DNA of 34,573 bases from Absicoccus intestinalis (lineage in GTDB: Bacteria > Bacillota_I > Bacilli_A > Erysipelotrichales > Erysipelotrichaceae), in NCBI RefSeq assembly GCF_033971885.1, contig NZ_JALBUS010000022.1, forward strand, positions 1 through 34,573, read 5' to 3'. A model generated the notes under the pieces. It searched no databases, was not told where the DNA came from, and saw nothing but the letters and a program-made list of their open reading frames with translations. The position numbers and the translations under genes are program-made. Positions 16,205-23,928 of the stretch are shown here, piece after piece. How positions within the stretch are numbered: the first letter of the stretch is position 1; each line of letters opens with the position of its first letter.

Positions 16205-17535
16205 ACGATAGTGATATCTTAGAGTACGCAGCCATGCAAGCTCCACACTGCATTGAAGAAAATTATATTTCCGATACATTATTTCGAGAGTATGGTGTGT
16301 ATCGTGGATTACGTGATGAGAATGGAAAAGGTGTATTAACAGGATTAACGCGAATTTCTGAATTGAATGGTTTTAAAAGTGTTCATGGTCAACGTATTCC
16401 AATCGAAGGTGAATTGTGGTATCGAGGATATCGCATTGGCAGTATCATTGATTCCTTAGGAAAGAATGAGTTGGGTTTTGAAAAAGTTGCTTATTTATTA
16501 TTGTTTGGTCAAATGCCATCGGATGCTCAATTGACCGAATTTTCCGCAAAATTAGGAAAAAGTCGTCGATTACCAACCAATTTTACGCGTGATGTTTTGA
16601 TGAAAGCACCCACGCATGACATCATGAACATGATGACCCGATCCATCTTGACTTTATCCAGTTATGATGAAAACATTTTGGATGATTCCATTTCCAATAA
16701 TATTCGTCAATGTATTGAATTAATAGCGGTTTTCCCTATGTTGGCAGTTTATAGCTATCATGCTGATAATCACTACAATAATATGCAGAGCATGTATATT
16801 CATCGTCCCAAACCAGAATTGTCAACTGCCGAAAACTTCTTGCGTATGTTACGTCCAGATAGTAAATATACACCACTTGAAGCCAAGGTTTTGGATACTT
16901 GTTTATTGCTTCATATGGATCATGGTGGAGGTAATAACTCAACCTTTACAACACGTGTTGTAACTTCGACAGGTGCTGATACCTATGCCGCTGTTGCAGC
17001 CGGCATGTGTTCCTTGAAAGGACCGAAACATGGTGGTGCCAATATTCGTGTGATCAAGATGATGGATGATATTCGACAACATGTATCGGATTGGAATGAT
17101 CGCGATGAGATTCATGACTATTTAAATGATATCTTGGATAAAAAGGCTTTTGATAAAAAAGGTTTGATTTATGGTATGGGTCATGCGGTTTATTCCATTA
17201 GTGATCCACGTGAGATTATTTTGAAAGATTATGCGCAAAAATTAGCCGCGGCTACCAATCGTGAAGAGGATATGTCGTTGTATCAAATGGTTGAAGAAGA
17301 AGCTTGTGATTTGATCAAAGAGAAGCGTCATATCAAAACAGGTGTCAGTCCCAATGTCGACTTCTACTCTGGCTTTATATATGAAATGCTGGGAATTCCA
17401 AGAGAATTGTATACCCCTTTGTTTGCGATTGCTCGTATCGTTGGATGGTCAGCACATCGTTTAGAAGAGAAGATTGGACAAGGAAAAATTATTCGTCCAG
17501 CGTATCGCAGTATCATGGAACACAAAGAGAAGTAG
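16201..17535 (+). CDS. gltA: Citrate synthase
   Basis: Condenses acetyl-CoA and oxaloacetate to citrate. The protein is 444 residues with the three catalytic residues in place: H277 (GPKHGGAN), H328 (GHAVYSISDPR) and D387 (NVDFYSGF). It has an extended N-terminus of the kind seen in Firmicutes long forms (first about 50 residues, ending LTGLTRIS). Aconitase and isocitrate dehydrogenase are not in the window; in a fermenter the role would be glutamate-family synthesis. A methylcitrate synthase is possible, but there are no propionate genes nearby. It is translationally coupled to the MarR gene and followed 8 bases later by the binding protein. Confidence 0.94.
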   Translation: MNDSDILEYAAMQAPHCIEENYISDTLFREYGVYRGLRDENGKGVLTGLTRISELNGFKSVHGQRIPIEGELWYRGYRIGSIIDSLGKNELGFEKVAYLLLFGQMPSDAQLTEFSAKLGKSRRLPTNFTRDVLMKAPTHDIMNMMTRSILTLSSYDENILDDSISNNIRQCIELIAVFPMLAVYSYHADNHYNNMQSMYIHRPKPELSTAENFLRMLRPDSKYTPLEAKVLDTCLLLHMDHGGGNNSTFTTRVVTSTGADTYAAVAAGMCSLKGPKHGGANIRVIKMMDDIRQHVSDWNDRDEIHDYLNDILDKKAFDKKGLIYGMGHAVYSISDPREIILKDYAQKLAAATNREEDMSLYQMVEEEACDLIKEKRHIKTGVSPNVDFYSGFIYEMLGIPRELYTPLFAIARIVGWSAHRLEEKIGQGKIIRPAYRSIMEHKEK

Positions 17536-17543
17536 GTATCCAT

Positions 17544-18386
17544 ATGAAAATTTCGAGAATTATCAAAGTATGCATGGCGGCCTGTTTAAGTTTTATGTTG
17601 GTTGCTTGTTCTTCGAGTAGTTCAAATCGTTCTGTCTCTATTCCCGATACCAAAGATATTCAAAAGATCCAAGATCGTGGTGTTTTACGGGTCGGAGTGA
17701 AGAAGTCCGTACCTGGTTTTAGCGAAAAGAAAGATGGCAAGTACCAAGGTTTAGAAGCGGATCTTGCAAAAAAATTAGCCGATGATCTAGGTGTGGATGT
17801 TCAATATACATCTGTCACACCAACGAGTCGTGAAACATTATTAAAAAATGGAAAGATTGATTGTGTGATCGCTACATATACGATTACGCAGGAGCGGAAA
17901 AAGGAATTTGATTTTTCGACTCCATACTATATTTCTCATGTGTCGGTTTTAGTGGATGATGATAGTATTCAAACTCTCAGTGATCTAAATGGTCGCATCA
18001 TTGGGGTGGTAACAAATTCGAATAGTGGCAAAGATCTTGTGAAAGCCATGATCGATCAGGGCATGATCAATGGTTCTGGTTTTGACGAAGATCATTTTGA
18101 TCCTACTACATGGACAACTGGAGTTCGTTTCCATATATATGATGATTATACCCAATGTGATCAAGCCCTGCGTGCCGGAGATATTGACGGTATGTGTACG
18201 GATACATCCATATTAAAGGGATATACGACGGGCTCTCGTCATTTGATCGATGCGAAATTTGCGCCACAAAAATATGGAATTGCGACCACAAAAGATTCAG
18301 GTTTATCTGAATTTGTGAATGATGAAGTGAAGCAATGGAAAAAGGATAAAAGCATCAAGGCTTTGGTGAAATCCTATGATTTATAA
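17544..18386 (+). CDS. Amino-acid ABC transporter substrate-binding lipoprotein (family 3)
   Basis: A 280-residue extracytoplasmic binding protein. It has a lipoprotein signal (KISRIIK, then a hydrophobic run) with lipobox LVAC, so C22 is lipidated. It then follows the family 3 pattern: GVLRVGVKKSVPGFSEK, YQGLEADLAKKLADDLG, DFSTPYYIS, and a glutamate/aspartate-type C-terminal lobe. The polar amino-acid ligand (glutamate or aspartate) is inferred from similarity. No permease or ATPase gene adjoins, so it is an orphan binding protein. It lies in one operon with marR and gltA and is closed by a strong terminator. Confidence 0.92.
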   Translation: MKISRIIKVCMAACLSFMLVACSSSSSNRSVSIPDTKDIQKIQDRGVLRVGVKKSVPGFSEKKDGKYQGLEADLAKKLADDLGVDVQYTSVTPTSRETLLKNGKIDCVIATYTITQERKKEFDFSTPYYISHVSVLVDDDSIQTLSDLNGRIIGVVTNSNSGKDLVKAMIDQGMINGSGFDEDHFDPTTWTTGVRFHIYDDYTQCDQALRAGDIDGMCTDTSILKGYTTGSRHLIDAKFAPQKYGIATTKDSGLSEFVNDEVKQWKKDKSIKALVKSYDL

Positions 18387-18416
18387 AAATGTCCGTTCAA
18401 CAACGGACATTTTCTA
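18386..18416 (+). terminator. Terminator of the marR-gltA-binding protein operon
   Basis: A 12-bp perfect stem, AAAATGTCCGTT / AACGGACATTTT, with loop CAAC, starts at the last base of the stop codon; the 3' arm ends in Ts. Confidence 0.85.
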
Positions 18417-18445
18417 TTGAAAGCTGTTTCGGAATGTGTCATAAT
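18417..18445 (+). promoter_or_regulatory. Promoter of the thiolase gene
   Basis: TTGAAA (18417-18422) and CATAAT (18440-18445), 17 bases apart, directly follow the upstream terminator and lie 38 bases before the ATG. Confidence 0.65.
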
Positions 18446-18483
18446 ACACTTGTGAAGATTTTAACAAAACATGGAGGTAAGAA

Positions 18484-19686
18484 ATGACAAAAAAAGTTGT
18501 ATTGGCTAGTGCTTGTCGTACAGCAATTGGTAAAATGGGTGGCGAATTAAGCTCTGTTCCTGCTGTTGATATGGGTGCTGCCGTTATTAAAGAAGCCGTA
18601 AAACGTGCTGGATTGAAACCAGAAGATATTGAACACGTATATATGGGTAATGTTATCCAAGCTGGTTTGGGGCAAAATCCCGCTCGTCAAGCTTCTATCA
18701 AAGCTGGTTTGCCAGTAACGACTCCAGCTGTTACAGTCAATGTTGTATGTGGTTCGGGTTTGAATTGTGTCAATATGGCTGCACAAATGATCATTGCTGG
18801 TGATGCCGATGTCGTCGTAGCTGGTGGTATGGAAAACATGTCTCGTGGTCCTTATGTATTGAACCATGGTCGTTATGGTATGCGTATGAACACACCAAAA
18901 GATGGTTTGGTAGATGCAATGGTACATGATGCATTGTGGGATGCATTCAATGATTATCACATGATGATCACGGCTGAAAATGTTGCGGAACAATGGCATT
19001 TAACTCGTGAAGAGTTGGATGAATTTGCTGCTCATTCACAAAATAAAGCATGTGATGCACGTGATAATGGTCGTTTTAAAGAAGAAATCGTACCATTGGA
19101 AGTAAACATGGGTAGAAAAAAAGGTATTGTTACGATTGATACCGATGAAGGTCCACGTGAAGGACAAACACCAGAAGTTTTAGCAAAATTAAAATGTTGT
19201 TCGGGTAAGCCAGGTGGAGTTGTAACAGCTGGTAATGCATCGGGTATCAACGATGGAGCTGCCGCTTTGGTCGTTATGAGTGAAGAAAAAGCGAAAGAAT
19301 TAGGTGTTAAGCCAATCGCTACTTGGGTAGCTGGTGCTTTGGGTGGTGTCGATCCATCTATCATGGGTGTTGGTCCGGTAGCAGCTACAAAGAAAGTATT
19401 TGCAAAGACAGGATTGACAATCGATGATTTCGATTTGTACGAAGCCAATGAAGCATTTGCGGCTCAATCTTGTGCAGTCGCTAAAGAATTACATTTTGAT
19501 CCAGAAAAATTGAATGTCAATGGTGGTGCCATTGCACTTGGTCACCCAGTTGGTGCTTCTGGTGCACGTATCTTGGTTACCTTATTGTATGCTATGAAAC
19601 AAAGAAAAGCACATCGTGGTTTAGCTACTTTGTGTATTGGTGGTGGTATGGGTTGTGCCACTGTTGTTGAAGCATACGAAGACTAA
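18484..19686 (+). CDS. thlA: Acetyl-CoA C-acetyltransferase (thiolase)
   Basis: Condenses two acetyl-CoA to acetoacetyl-CoA (or the reverse). The 400 residues are the usual length, with the nucleophile C89 (VVCGSGLN), H354 (ALGHPVGASG) and C384 (CIGGGMG). A GGAGG ribosome site and own promoter and terminator indicate a single-gene unit; codon use looks like that of a highly expressed gene. Butyrate-pathway partners (hbd, crt, bcd) are not adjacent, so it may supply butyrate formation or mevalonate. The symbol follows clostridial use; atoB is equivalent. Confidence 0.95.
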   Translation: MTKKVVLASACRTAIGKMGGELSSVPAVDMGAAVIKEAVKRAGLKPEDIEHVYMGNVIQAGLGQNPARQASIKAGLPVTTPAVTVNVVCGSGLNCVNMAAQMIIAGDADVVVAGGMENMSRGPYVLNHGRYGMRMNTPKDGLVDAMVHDALWDAFNDYHMMITAENVAEQWHLTREELDEFAAHSQNKACDARDNGRFKEEIVPLEVNMGRKKGIVTIDTDEGPREGQTPEVLAKLKCCSGKPGGVVTAGNASGINDGAAALVVMSEEKAKELGVKPIATWVAGALGGVDPSIMGVGPVAATKKVFAKTGLTIDDFDLYEANEAFAAQSCAVAKELHFDPEKLNVNGGAIALGHPVGASGARILVTLLYAMKQRKAHRGLATLCIGGGMGCATVVEAYED

Positions 19687-19694
19687 TTGATTGG

Positions 19695-19717
19695 AAAGGG
19701 CTTTCTAAGCCCTTTTT
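19695..19717 (+). terminator. Terminator of the thiolase gene
   Basis: AAAGGGCTT / AAGCCCTTT stem with loop TCT followed by Ts, 9 bases after the stop codon. Confidence 0.85.
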
Positions 19718-19731
19718 GTTTGGAGAAAGCG

Positions 19732-20337
19732 ATGATAGATGCAGTTGTATTCGATGTAGGGGGCGTCTTGGTTCATTTTGATCGAGACATCTACTTTTCA
19801 AAATTGGGATATGATCCCGTCAAAGCCAAACAATTAACGCATGCCGTATTTGATCATTCGTCTTGGTTAGAATATGACTTGGGAAATCTAGATGATGTTG
19901 CCATACGAAATGCTTTTAAAAAAGATGCACCCGAATTGGCGGAAGATATTGATAAATCATTGATTCATCTTCATGGGGTCATTTCCAAAAAAGCATCTAC
20001 GATACCTTGGATCCATTCGCTCAAACAGATGAATTTGAAAACATATATTTTATCGAATATTGGGCGAACGTGTGTACAAGATAATTGGGATGCTTTAGAT
20101 TTTGTTTCTTTGATGGATGGATGCTTTTGGTCATATGAACATCATGTCATCAAGCCAGATAGAAACGCTTTTCAATACATGTGTGAACAATTTCAAATTG
20201 TTCCTAAACATGCTATATTTATTGATGATACGAAGAAGAATGTAGAATCGGCAAAACAACTTGGTTTTTATGGTGTCTGGTATCAAGATCAGAAACAAGC
20301 AGAGTCAGAATTAATGACAATTTTAAAAGGGGATTGA
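19732..20337 (+). CDS. HAD-superfamily hydrolase (YihX-like phosphatase)
   Basis: A 201-residue subfamily IA HAD hydrolase, probably a sugar- or nucleotide-phosphatase. Motif I is FDVGGVL (nucleophile D8; the usual second Asp is Gly, as in YihX-type members), motif II is LSNIG, the motif III lysine is in HVIKPD, and motif IV is FIDDTKKN. The start at 19732 has TGGAG upstream and lies after the thiolase terminator. It ends base-to-base with the convergent flippase-like gene, and both stop codons lie in one hairpin loop. The substrate is unknown. Confidence 0.88.
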   Translation: MIDAVVFDVGGVLVHFDRDIYFSKLGYDPVKAKQLTHAVFDHSSWLEYDLGNLDDVAIRNAFKKDAPELAEDIDKSLIHLHGVISKKASTIPWIHSLKQMNLKTYILSNIGRTCVQDNWDALDFVSLMDGCFWSYEHHVIKPDRNAFQYMCEQFQIVPKHAIFIDDTKKNVESAKQLGFYGVWYQDQKQAESELMTILKGD

Positions 20338-20356
20338 TCAAGTTCCCCTTTTTTTT
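20325..20356. terminator. Shared terminator between the HAD gene and the flippase-like gene
   Basis: AAAAGGGGA / TCCCCTTTT stem with a 10-base loop, eight Ts on the plus strand and four on the minus. The adjacent stop codons TGA (20335-20337) and TCA (20338-20340, minus-strand stop) occupy the loop. Confidence 0.8.
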
Positions 20357-21411
20357 AGATGATGCGTAAAAGCGATGATCAACAAGCCATCGATGGCTAA
20401 ACAAAAATATAAATTGATACAACGTGTCAAGAGCATCGCAGATGTTAATATACTAGATGGAAATAAGACGCGGAATAGGATATAGAACAGACCTTCACTT
20501 GCACCAATCGCTCCGGGTAAGGGAACAAAGCCAACGGCCACAAAAAGCACAGCTTCGATCATGGTGATTTGGAACCAATTATAATGATGTAAATGAAAGC
20601 CTAAATAGACACAAAACGGAACGGAAAACATAAACAACATTTGGAAAAAAGCAGTCAAGATGGTTTTCCGAATGATACCTTTATGGGCTTTTAGATCACT
20701 GGCTCCATTTTGATAATCATCATAGACTTGTTTCAATGAAGCATCAATTTTTTTAGCGGCATTTTTTGAAAAGGCGCTGGTCAACTTAACAATCACGCGA
20801 TTGATGATGCGGGCTGTTTTTTTAAAGAAAACAACACAAAACATAAATAAATCAATAAGAACATTGATGACGATCCCAATTAATAAAGTATATTTGGCTT
20901 GTCCCATGGCTCGGGTCAATAATGCATTTTGACTGATAAAGCCAATGATCGCCAATGTTGTTATGGCGGTTTCATGGCCAATCAATTGTATGATCAGAAC
21001 TAAGGCGGAATGGGAAACATTGATGTCATCTTTATACATATAATAGATTTGCATCGGTTGGCCACCTGTTGCAGATGGGGTAATGTAACTAAAGAAAAAA
21101 CCTAAAATAGAATATTTGATAGATTGCAGGTAGGTGATGGGATAGCCCAAAATATGTAATGGACGATAGATATTCAATGCATCACAGAATAAGTAACCAA
21201 CCATCATCAACATACCAAGAATCAAAAAGGTTTGATCTGTCTTTTTTATGGATGTAATGATTTCATTCAGTGAAACAGAATGAAATACAAATGCGAATAA
21301 TAGGACCACTAGAATCAAAAAAAAGATTCCACTTTTCTTAAAACTTCTCTTCTCTGTATTCATAAATTGTATTTTAACATATTTTTTTTTGACATGCTTC
21401 TTTTCCGTCAT
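20338..21411 (-). CDS. Lysylphosphatidylglycerol synthase TM-region (UPF0104) membrane protein
   Basis: A protein of up to 357 residues resembling the N-terminal flippase part of MprF without the aminoacyl-transferase domain. It has about eight helices, with family motifs SYITPSATGGQP (about 115) and PLPGAIGASEG (about 300). Such proteins are thought to move lipids or polyprenyl-linked compounds across the membrane. Start is uncertain: ATG 21411 overlaps the promoter of the divergent buk, while ATG 21363 (MNTEKRS) gives a 341-residue protein; neither has a clear ribosome site. Confidence 0.85.
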   Translation of the reverse strand: MTEKKHVKKKYVKIQFMNTEKRSFKKSGIFFLILVVLLFAFVFHSVSLNEIITSIKKTDQTFLILGMLMMVGYLFCDALNIYRPLHILGYPITYLQSIKYSILGFFFSYITPSATGGQPMQIYYMYKDDINVSHSALVLIIQLIGHETAITTLAIIGFISQNALLTRAMGQAKYTLLIGIVINVLIDLFMFCVVFFKKTARIINRVIVKLTSAFSKNAAKKIDASLKQVYDDYQNGASDLKAHKGIIRKTILTAFFQMLFMFSVPFCVYLGFHLHHYNWFQITMIEAVLFVAVGFVPLPGAIGASEGLFYILFRVLFPSSILTSAMLLTRCINLYFCLAIDGLLIIAFTHHLKKRGT

Positions 21412-21416
21412 ACAAT
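21389..21416 (+). promoter_or_regulatory. Promoter of the butyrate kinase gene
   Basis: TTGACA (21389-21394) and TACAAT (21411-21416), 16 bases apart, are close to consensus and lie 21 bases before the ATG. They overlap the 5' end of the divergent membrane-protein gene. Confidence 0.65.
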
Positions 21417-21437
21417 GAAATAGAAAAGAGGACTTCT

Positions 21438-22541
21438 ATGAAAAAATATAAGATTTTTGTGATCAATCCGGGATCTACATCAACAAAATTAGCTTTATTT
21501 GAAAACATGGAATGCAAATTTTCAACCAATGTGTTTCATGATTCATCTGTTTTGATGAAGTTTCCTAAAATTAATGATCAACTCATGTATCGGATGATGG
21601 TCATTCAATTATTTTTAGAACAACATCAAATTGATCTCCATGGTGTGGATGCGATTGTGGGTCGTGGTGGTAGTTGTTATGCATTGAAGAGTGGTGTCTA
21701 CGAAGTAGATGATCGTTTATTAGATGATACAAGAAATGCTCGTGGCGGTTTGTATCATGTTTCCATGTTAGGCATTCAATTGGCAAAAGAACTCGCAAAT
21801 ATTTATGGAGGAAGGATCTTTATGGTTGATCCACCTATTGTGGATGAACTTTGTGATGCCGCACGAATCACGGGCGTTGCTGGTATCTATCGAAAGGCGG
21901 TTTCTCATGCTTTGAATCTAAAAGCAACTGCGCGCGTGCATTGTGAAAAGCATCATTTGGATTATCAAAAACACAATTTTATTATTTGCCATATTGATGG
22001 TGGAATTTCGATTACGGCGCATCGACATGGACAAATGATCGATGGTAATGATGCAGGTGGCGGGGAAGGACCGTTTACACCAACGCGAATGGGATCGATG
22101 GCTGTAACCGATGTACTGCATTATTTATATGATCTGCCAAAGGAAAAAATTCAATCTCTTTGTTATGAAGCAGGGGGTCTTTCCAGTTATTTTGGAACGA
22201 GCGATGCCGATAAGATCCATGCGCTCGTAGAAAAAGGAAACCCCAAAGCACAACGAGTTTGGGAAGCGATGATCTATCAGATCAATAAGTGGATTGGTTC
22301 GATGGCTACGGTTCTACAAGGTGATGTAGATGCCATCTTATTAACTGGTGGATTGCTGCGATTTGAGGATATCATTCAAGGTATCAAGATGGGATGTGAA
22401 TGGATTGCGCCAGTTTATGCATATCCTGGGGAATTTGAACAAGAAGCTATGGCCCAAGGTGCTTTTGATGTTTTGAGAGGAAAAATAAAACCAGCCCATT
22501 ATACCGGGAAACCGGTATGGACTGGATTTGAGGACGATTGA
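21438..22541 (+). CDS. buk: Butyrate kinase (acetokinase family)
   Basis: A 367-residue ASKHA kinase that makes ATP from butyryl phosphate (or the reverse). Motifs are INPGSTSTKLALF at the N-terminus, VGRGGSCYALKSGVYEVD, HIDGGISITAHRHG and GGGEGPFTPTRMG, typical of butyrate/branched-chain-fatty-acid kinases and distinct from AckA at 5226. A GAGG ribosome site precedes 21438. Phosphotransbutyrylase (ptb), usually next to buk, is absent here. Substrate could be butyrate, isobutyrate or another short acid. Confidence 0.9.
   Translation: MKKYKIFVINPGSTSTKLALFENMECKFSTNVFHDSSVLMKFPKINDQLMYRMMVIQLFLEQHQIDLHGVDAIVGRGGSCYALKSGVYEVDDRLLDDTRNARGGLYHVSMLGIQLAKELANIYGGRIFMVDPPIVDELCDAARITGVAGIYRKAVSHALNLKATARVHCEKHHLDYQKHNFIICHIDGGISITAHRHGQMIDGNDAGGGEGPFTPTRMGSMAVTDVLHYLYDLPKEKIQSLCYEAGGLSSYFGTSDADKIHALVEKGNPKAQRVWEAMIYQINKWIGSMATVLQGDVDAILLTGGLLRFEDIIQGIKMGCEWIAPVYAYPGEFEQEAMAQGAFDVLRGKIKPAHYTGKPVWTGFEDD
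22481..22525 (-). terminator. Candidate rho-gene terminator inside the buk coding region
   Basis: On the minus strand a long stem built on ATACCGG-TTTC-CCGGTAT, extended by outer GG and CCAG pairs, is followed by a T-rich run (22481-22490 are AAAAATAAAA on the plus strand). It lies 17 bases past the rho stop, within the last codons of buk. Confidence 0.7.
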
Positions 22542-22558
22542 TCAAATCGTCTTTTTTT
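22533..22558 (+). terminator. Terminator of buk overlapping the rho 3' end
   Basis: GACGATT / AATCGTC stem with a 5-base loop, followed by seven Ts (22552-22558). The Ts encode lysines near the Rho C-terminus. The buk and rho stop codons adjoin in the loop (TGATCA). Confidence 0.85.
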
Positions 22559-23837
22559 GTAGGATCAATGAAACCAATTGCGCATTATTTTTGGTATGAG
22601 CAAATAAATGAATGACTCGATCCGTTGCTTCTTCGCTGCGAACCCCATTTAAAGAACGATGAATGATTCGTGAAACTTCCAATTCTTCCGGAGTCAACAA
22701 TAGATCTTCACGTCGTGTTCCGGATTTCGCAATATTGATAGCAGGGAAGACACGTTGTTCTTGGAGTTTACGAGATAAAATCAATTCCATATTGCCCGTT
22801 CCTTTGAATTCTTCATATACAACATCATCCATTTTGGAACCCGTTTCGATCAGTGCAGTTGCAAGTATGGTCAAACTACCTCCTTGACGCATATTTCGGG
22901 CAGCACCAAAAAAACGCTTCGGCATATACAATGAGGCAGGATCCAAGCCGCCAGATAGTGTTCGTCCGCTAGGGGCTACCGTTAGATTATAGGCGCGAGC
23001 TAGACGCGTGATGCTATCCAATAAAATGACGACATCTTGCCCCGATTCAACCAGACGTTTGGCTCGTTCAATGACCATTTCACTGACTCGTTTATGATGT
23101 TCAGGCATTTCATCAAAAGTCGAATAGATCACTTCGGTATTTTTTCTGTGTACGGTTTCTTTGATGTCTGTTACTTCTTCGGGGCGTTCATCGATCAATA
23201 AAATGATCAAATGACATTCTGGATGATTGTTTTGCAGCGATAAGGCAATATTTTTTAATAGAGTTGTTTTACCGGCTTTTGGTGGTGAAACGATCATTCC
23301 GCGTTGTCCTTTTCCAATTGGTGCTAATAAATCCACGATACGCATGGAAAGAGATCGTTCCATTTCGAGATGAAGTCTTTCATTGGGAAAGATGGGGGTT
23401 AGATTTTCAAAATTGGGTCGTTTTTTGATGATTTCCGGATCGATACCATTCACCGAATTGATCCGAATCAAAGCACTAAATTTATCATTGGAATTTTTTC
23501 GTTTTTTTCCAACTAAAATATCACCAGTTTTTAAATGGAAACGTCGAATTTGGGAATGGGAAACATAGATATCGTTGTCGCCGGGTAAATAATTGGCTGA
23601 ACGAATAAAACCAAAGCCATCAGGTAATACTTCTAAAATACCCATGGCAGGTTGATCGGATGGAGTCTTTTTCTCATTGGGTCTGATTTGTTCTTTCGAA
23701 GCTTCTTTTTTTTGTTGCTCCATCAATAATTGAATGACTTCATTTTTTTTCAATGACGAAAGACCTTTCAGTCCTTTTTCTTTGGCCATGGCTTTTAGTT
23801 CTTTTACGGATAATTGTTCAAATTGTTCTAGTGTCAT
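22542..23837 (-). CDS. rho: Transcription termination factor Rho
   Basis: Hexameric RNA-dependent ATPase that ends transcription. It has 431 residues: an N-terminal helical domain (LSVKELKAMAKEKGLKG, about 9-25), a charged linker, the cold-shock-like RNA-binding domain (GFGFIRS near 75-80), Walker A PPKAGKTT (185-192) and IILLIDERPEEVTDI. The Q-loop and R-loop regions are present (LSGGLDPASLYMPKRFFGAAR, KSGTRREDLL). AGGAGG lies before the 23837 start. The linker insertion is short. It is divergent from hom and tail-to-tail with buk. Confidence 0.97.
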   Translation of the reverse strand: MTLEQFEQLSVKELKAMAKEKGLKGLSSLKKNEVIQLLMEQQKKEASKEQIRPNEKKTPSDQPAMGILEVLPDGFGFIRSANYLPGDNDIYVSHSQIRRFHLKTGDILVGKKRKNSNDKFSALIRINSVNGIDPEIIKKRPNFENLTPIFPNERLHLEMERSLSMRIVDLLAPIGKGQRGMIVSPPKAGKTTLLKNIALSLQNNHPECHLIILLIDERPEEVTDIKETVHRKNTEVIYSTFDEMPEHHKRVSEMVIERAKRLVESGQDVVILLDSITRLARAYNLTVAPSGRTLSGGLDPASLYMPKRFFGAARNMRQGGSLTILATALIETGSKMDDVVYEEFKGTGNMELILSRKLQEQRVFPAINIAKSGTRREDLLLTPEELEVSRIIHRSLNGVRSEEATDRVIHLFAHTKNNAQLVSLILQKKTI

Positions 23838-23864
23838 ACATCCTCCTGAAGTTATGTATTTGGA

Positions 23865-23879
23865 AAGCTTGTCAAGCTT
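23865..23879. promoter_or_regulatory. 15-bp palindrome over the hom -35 box, candidate operator
   Basis: AAGCTTGTCAAGCTT is a perfect 7-bp inverted repeat around one central base, in the rho-hom divergent gap. It contains the hom -35 box TTGTCA and, on the other strand, TTGACA. Confidence 0.45.
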
Positions 23880-23897
23880 ACGGATTCTTAGTAAACT
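23869..23897 (+). promoter_or_regulatory. Promoter of hom
   Basis: TTGTCA (23869-23874) and TAAACT (23892-23897), 17 bases apart, about 31 bases before the ATG. Confidence 0.55.
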
Positions 23898-23928
23898 TAA
23901 TGTTGGAATAGAAAAGGAGACGCAGTAT

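Noticed and set aside
23734..23928. Longer N-terminus for homoserine dehydrogenase
   Set aside because: It would overlap the rho start and the hom promoter. The Rossmann loop begins right after the ATG at 23929.
23838..23928. Riboswitch or T-box leader before hom
   Set aside because: The gap is 91 bases, with a promoter about 31 bases before the ATG. That leaves no room for such a leader.
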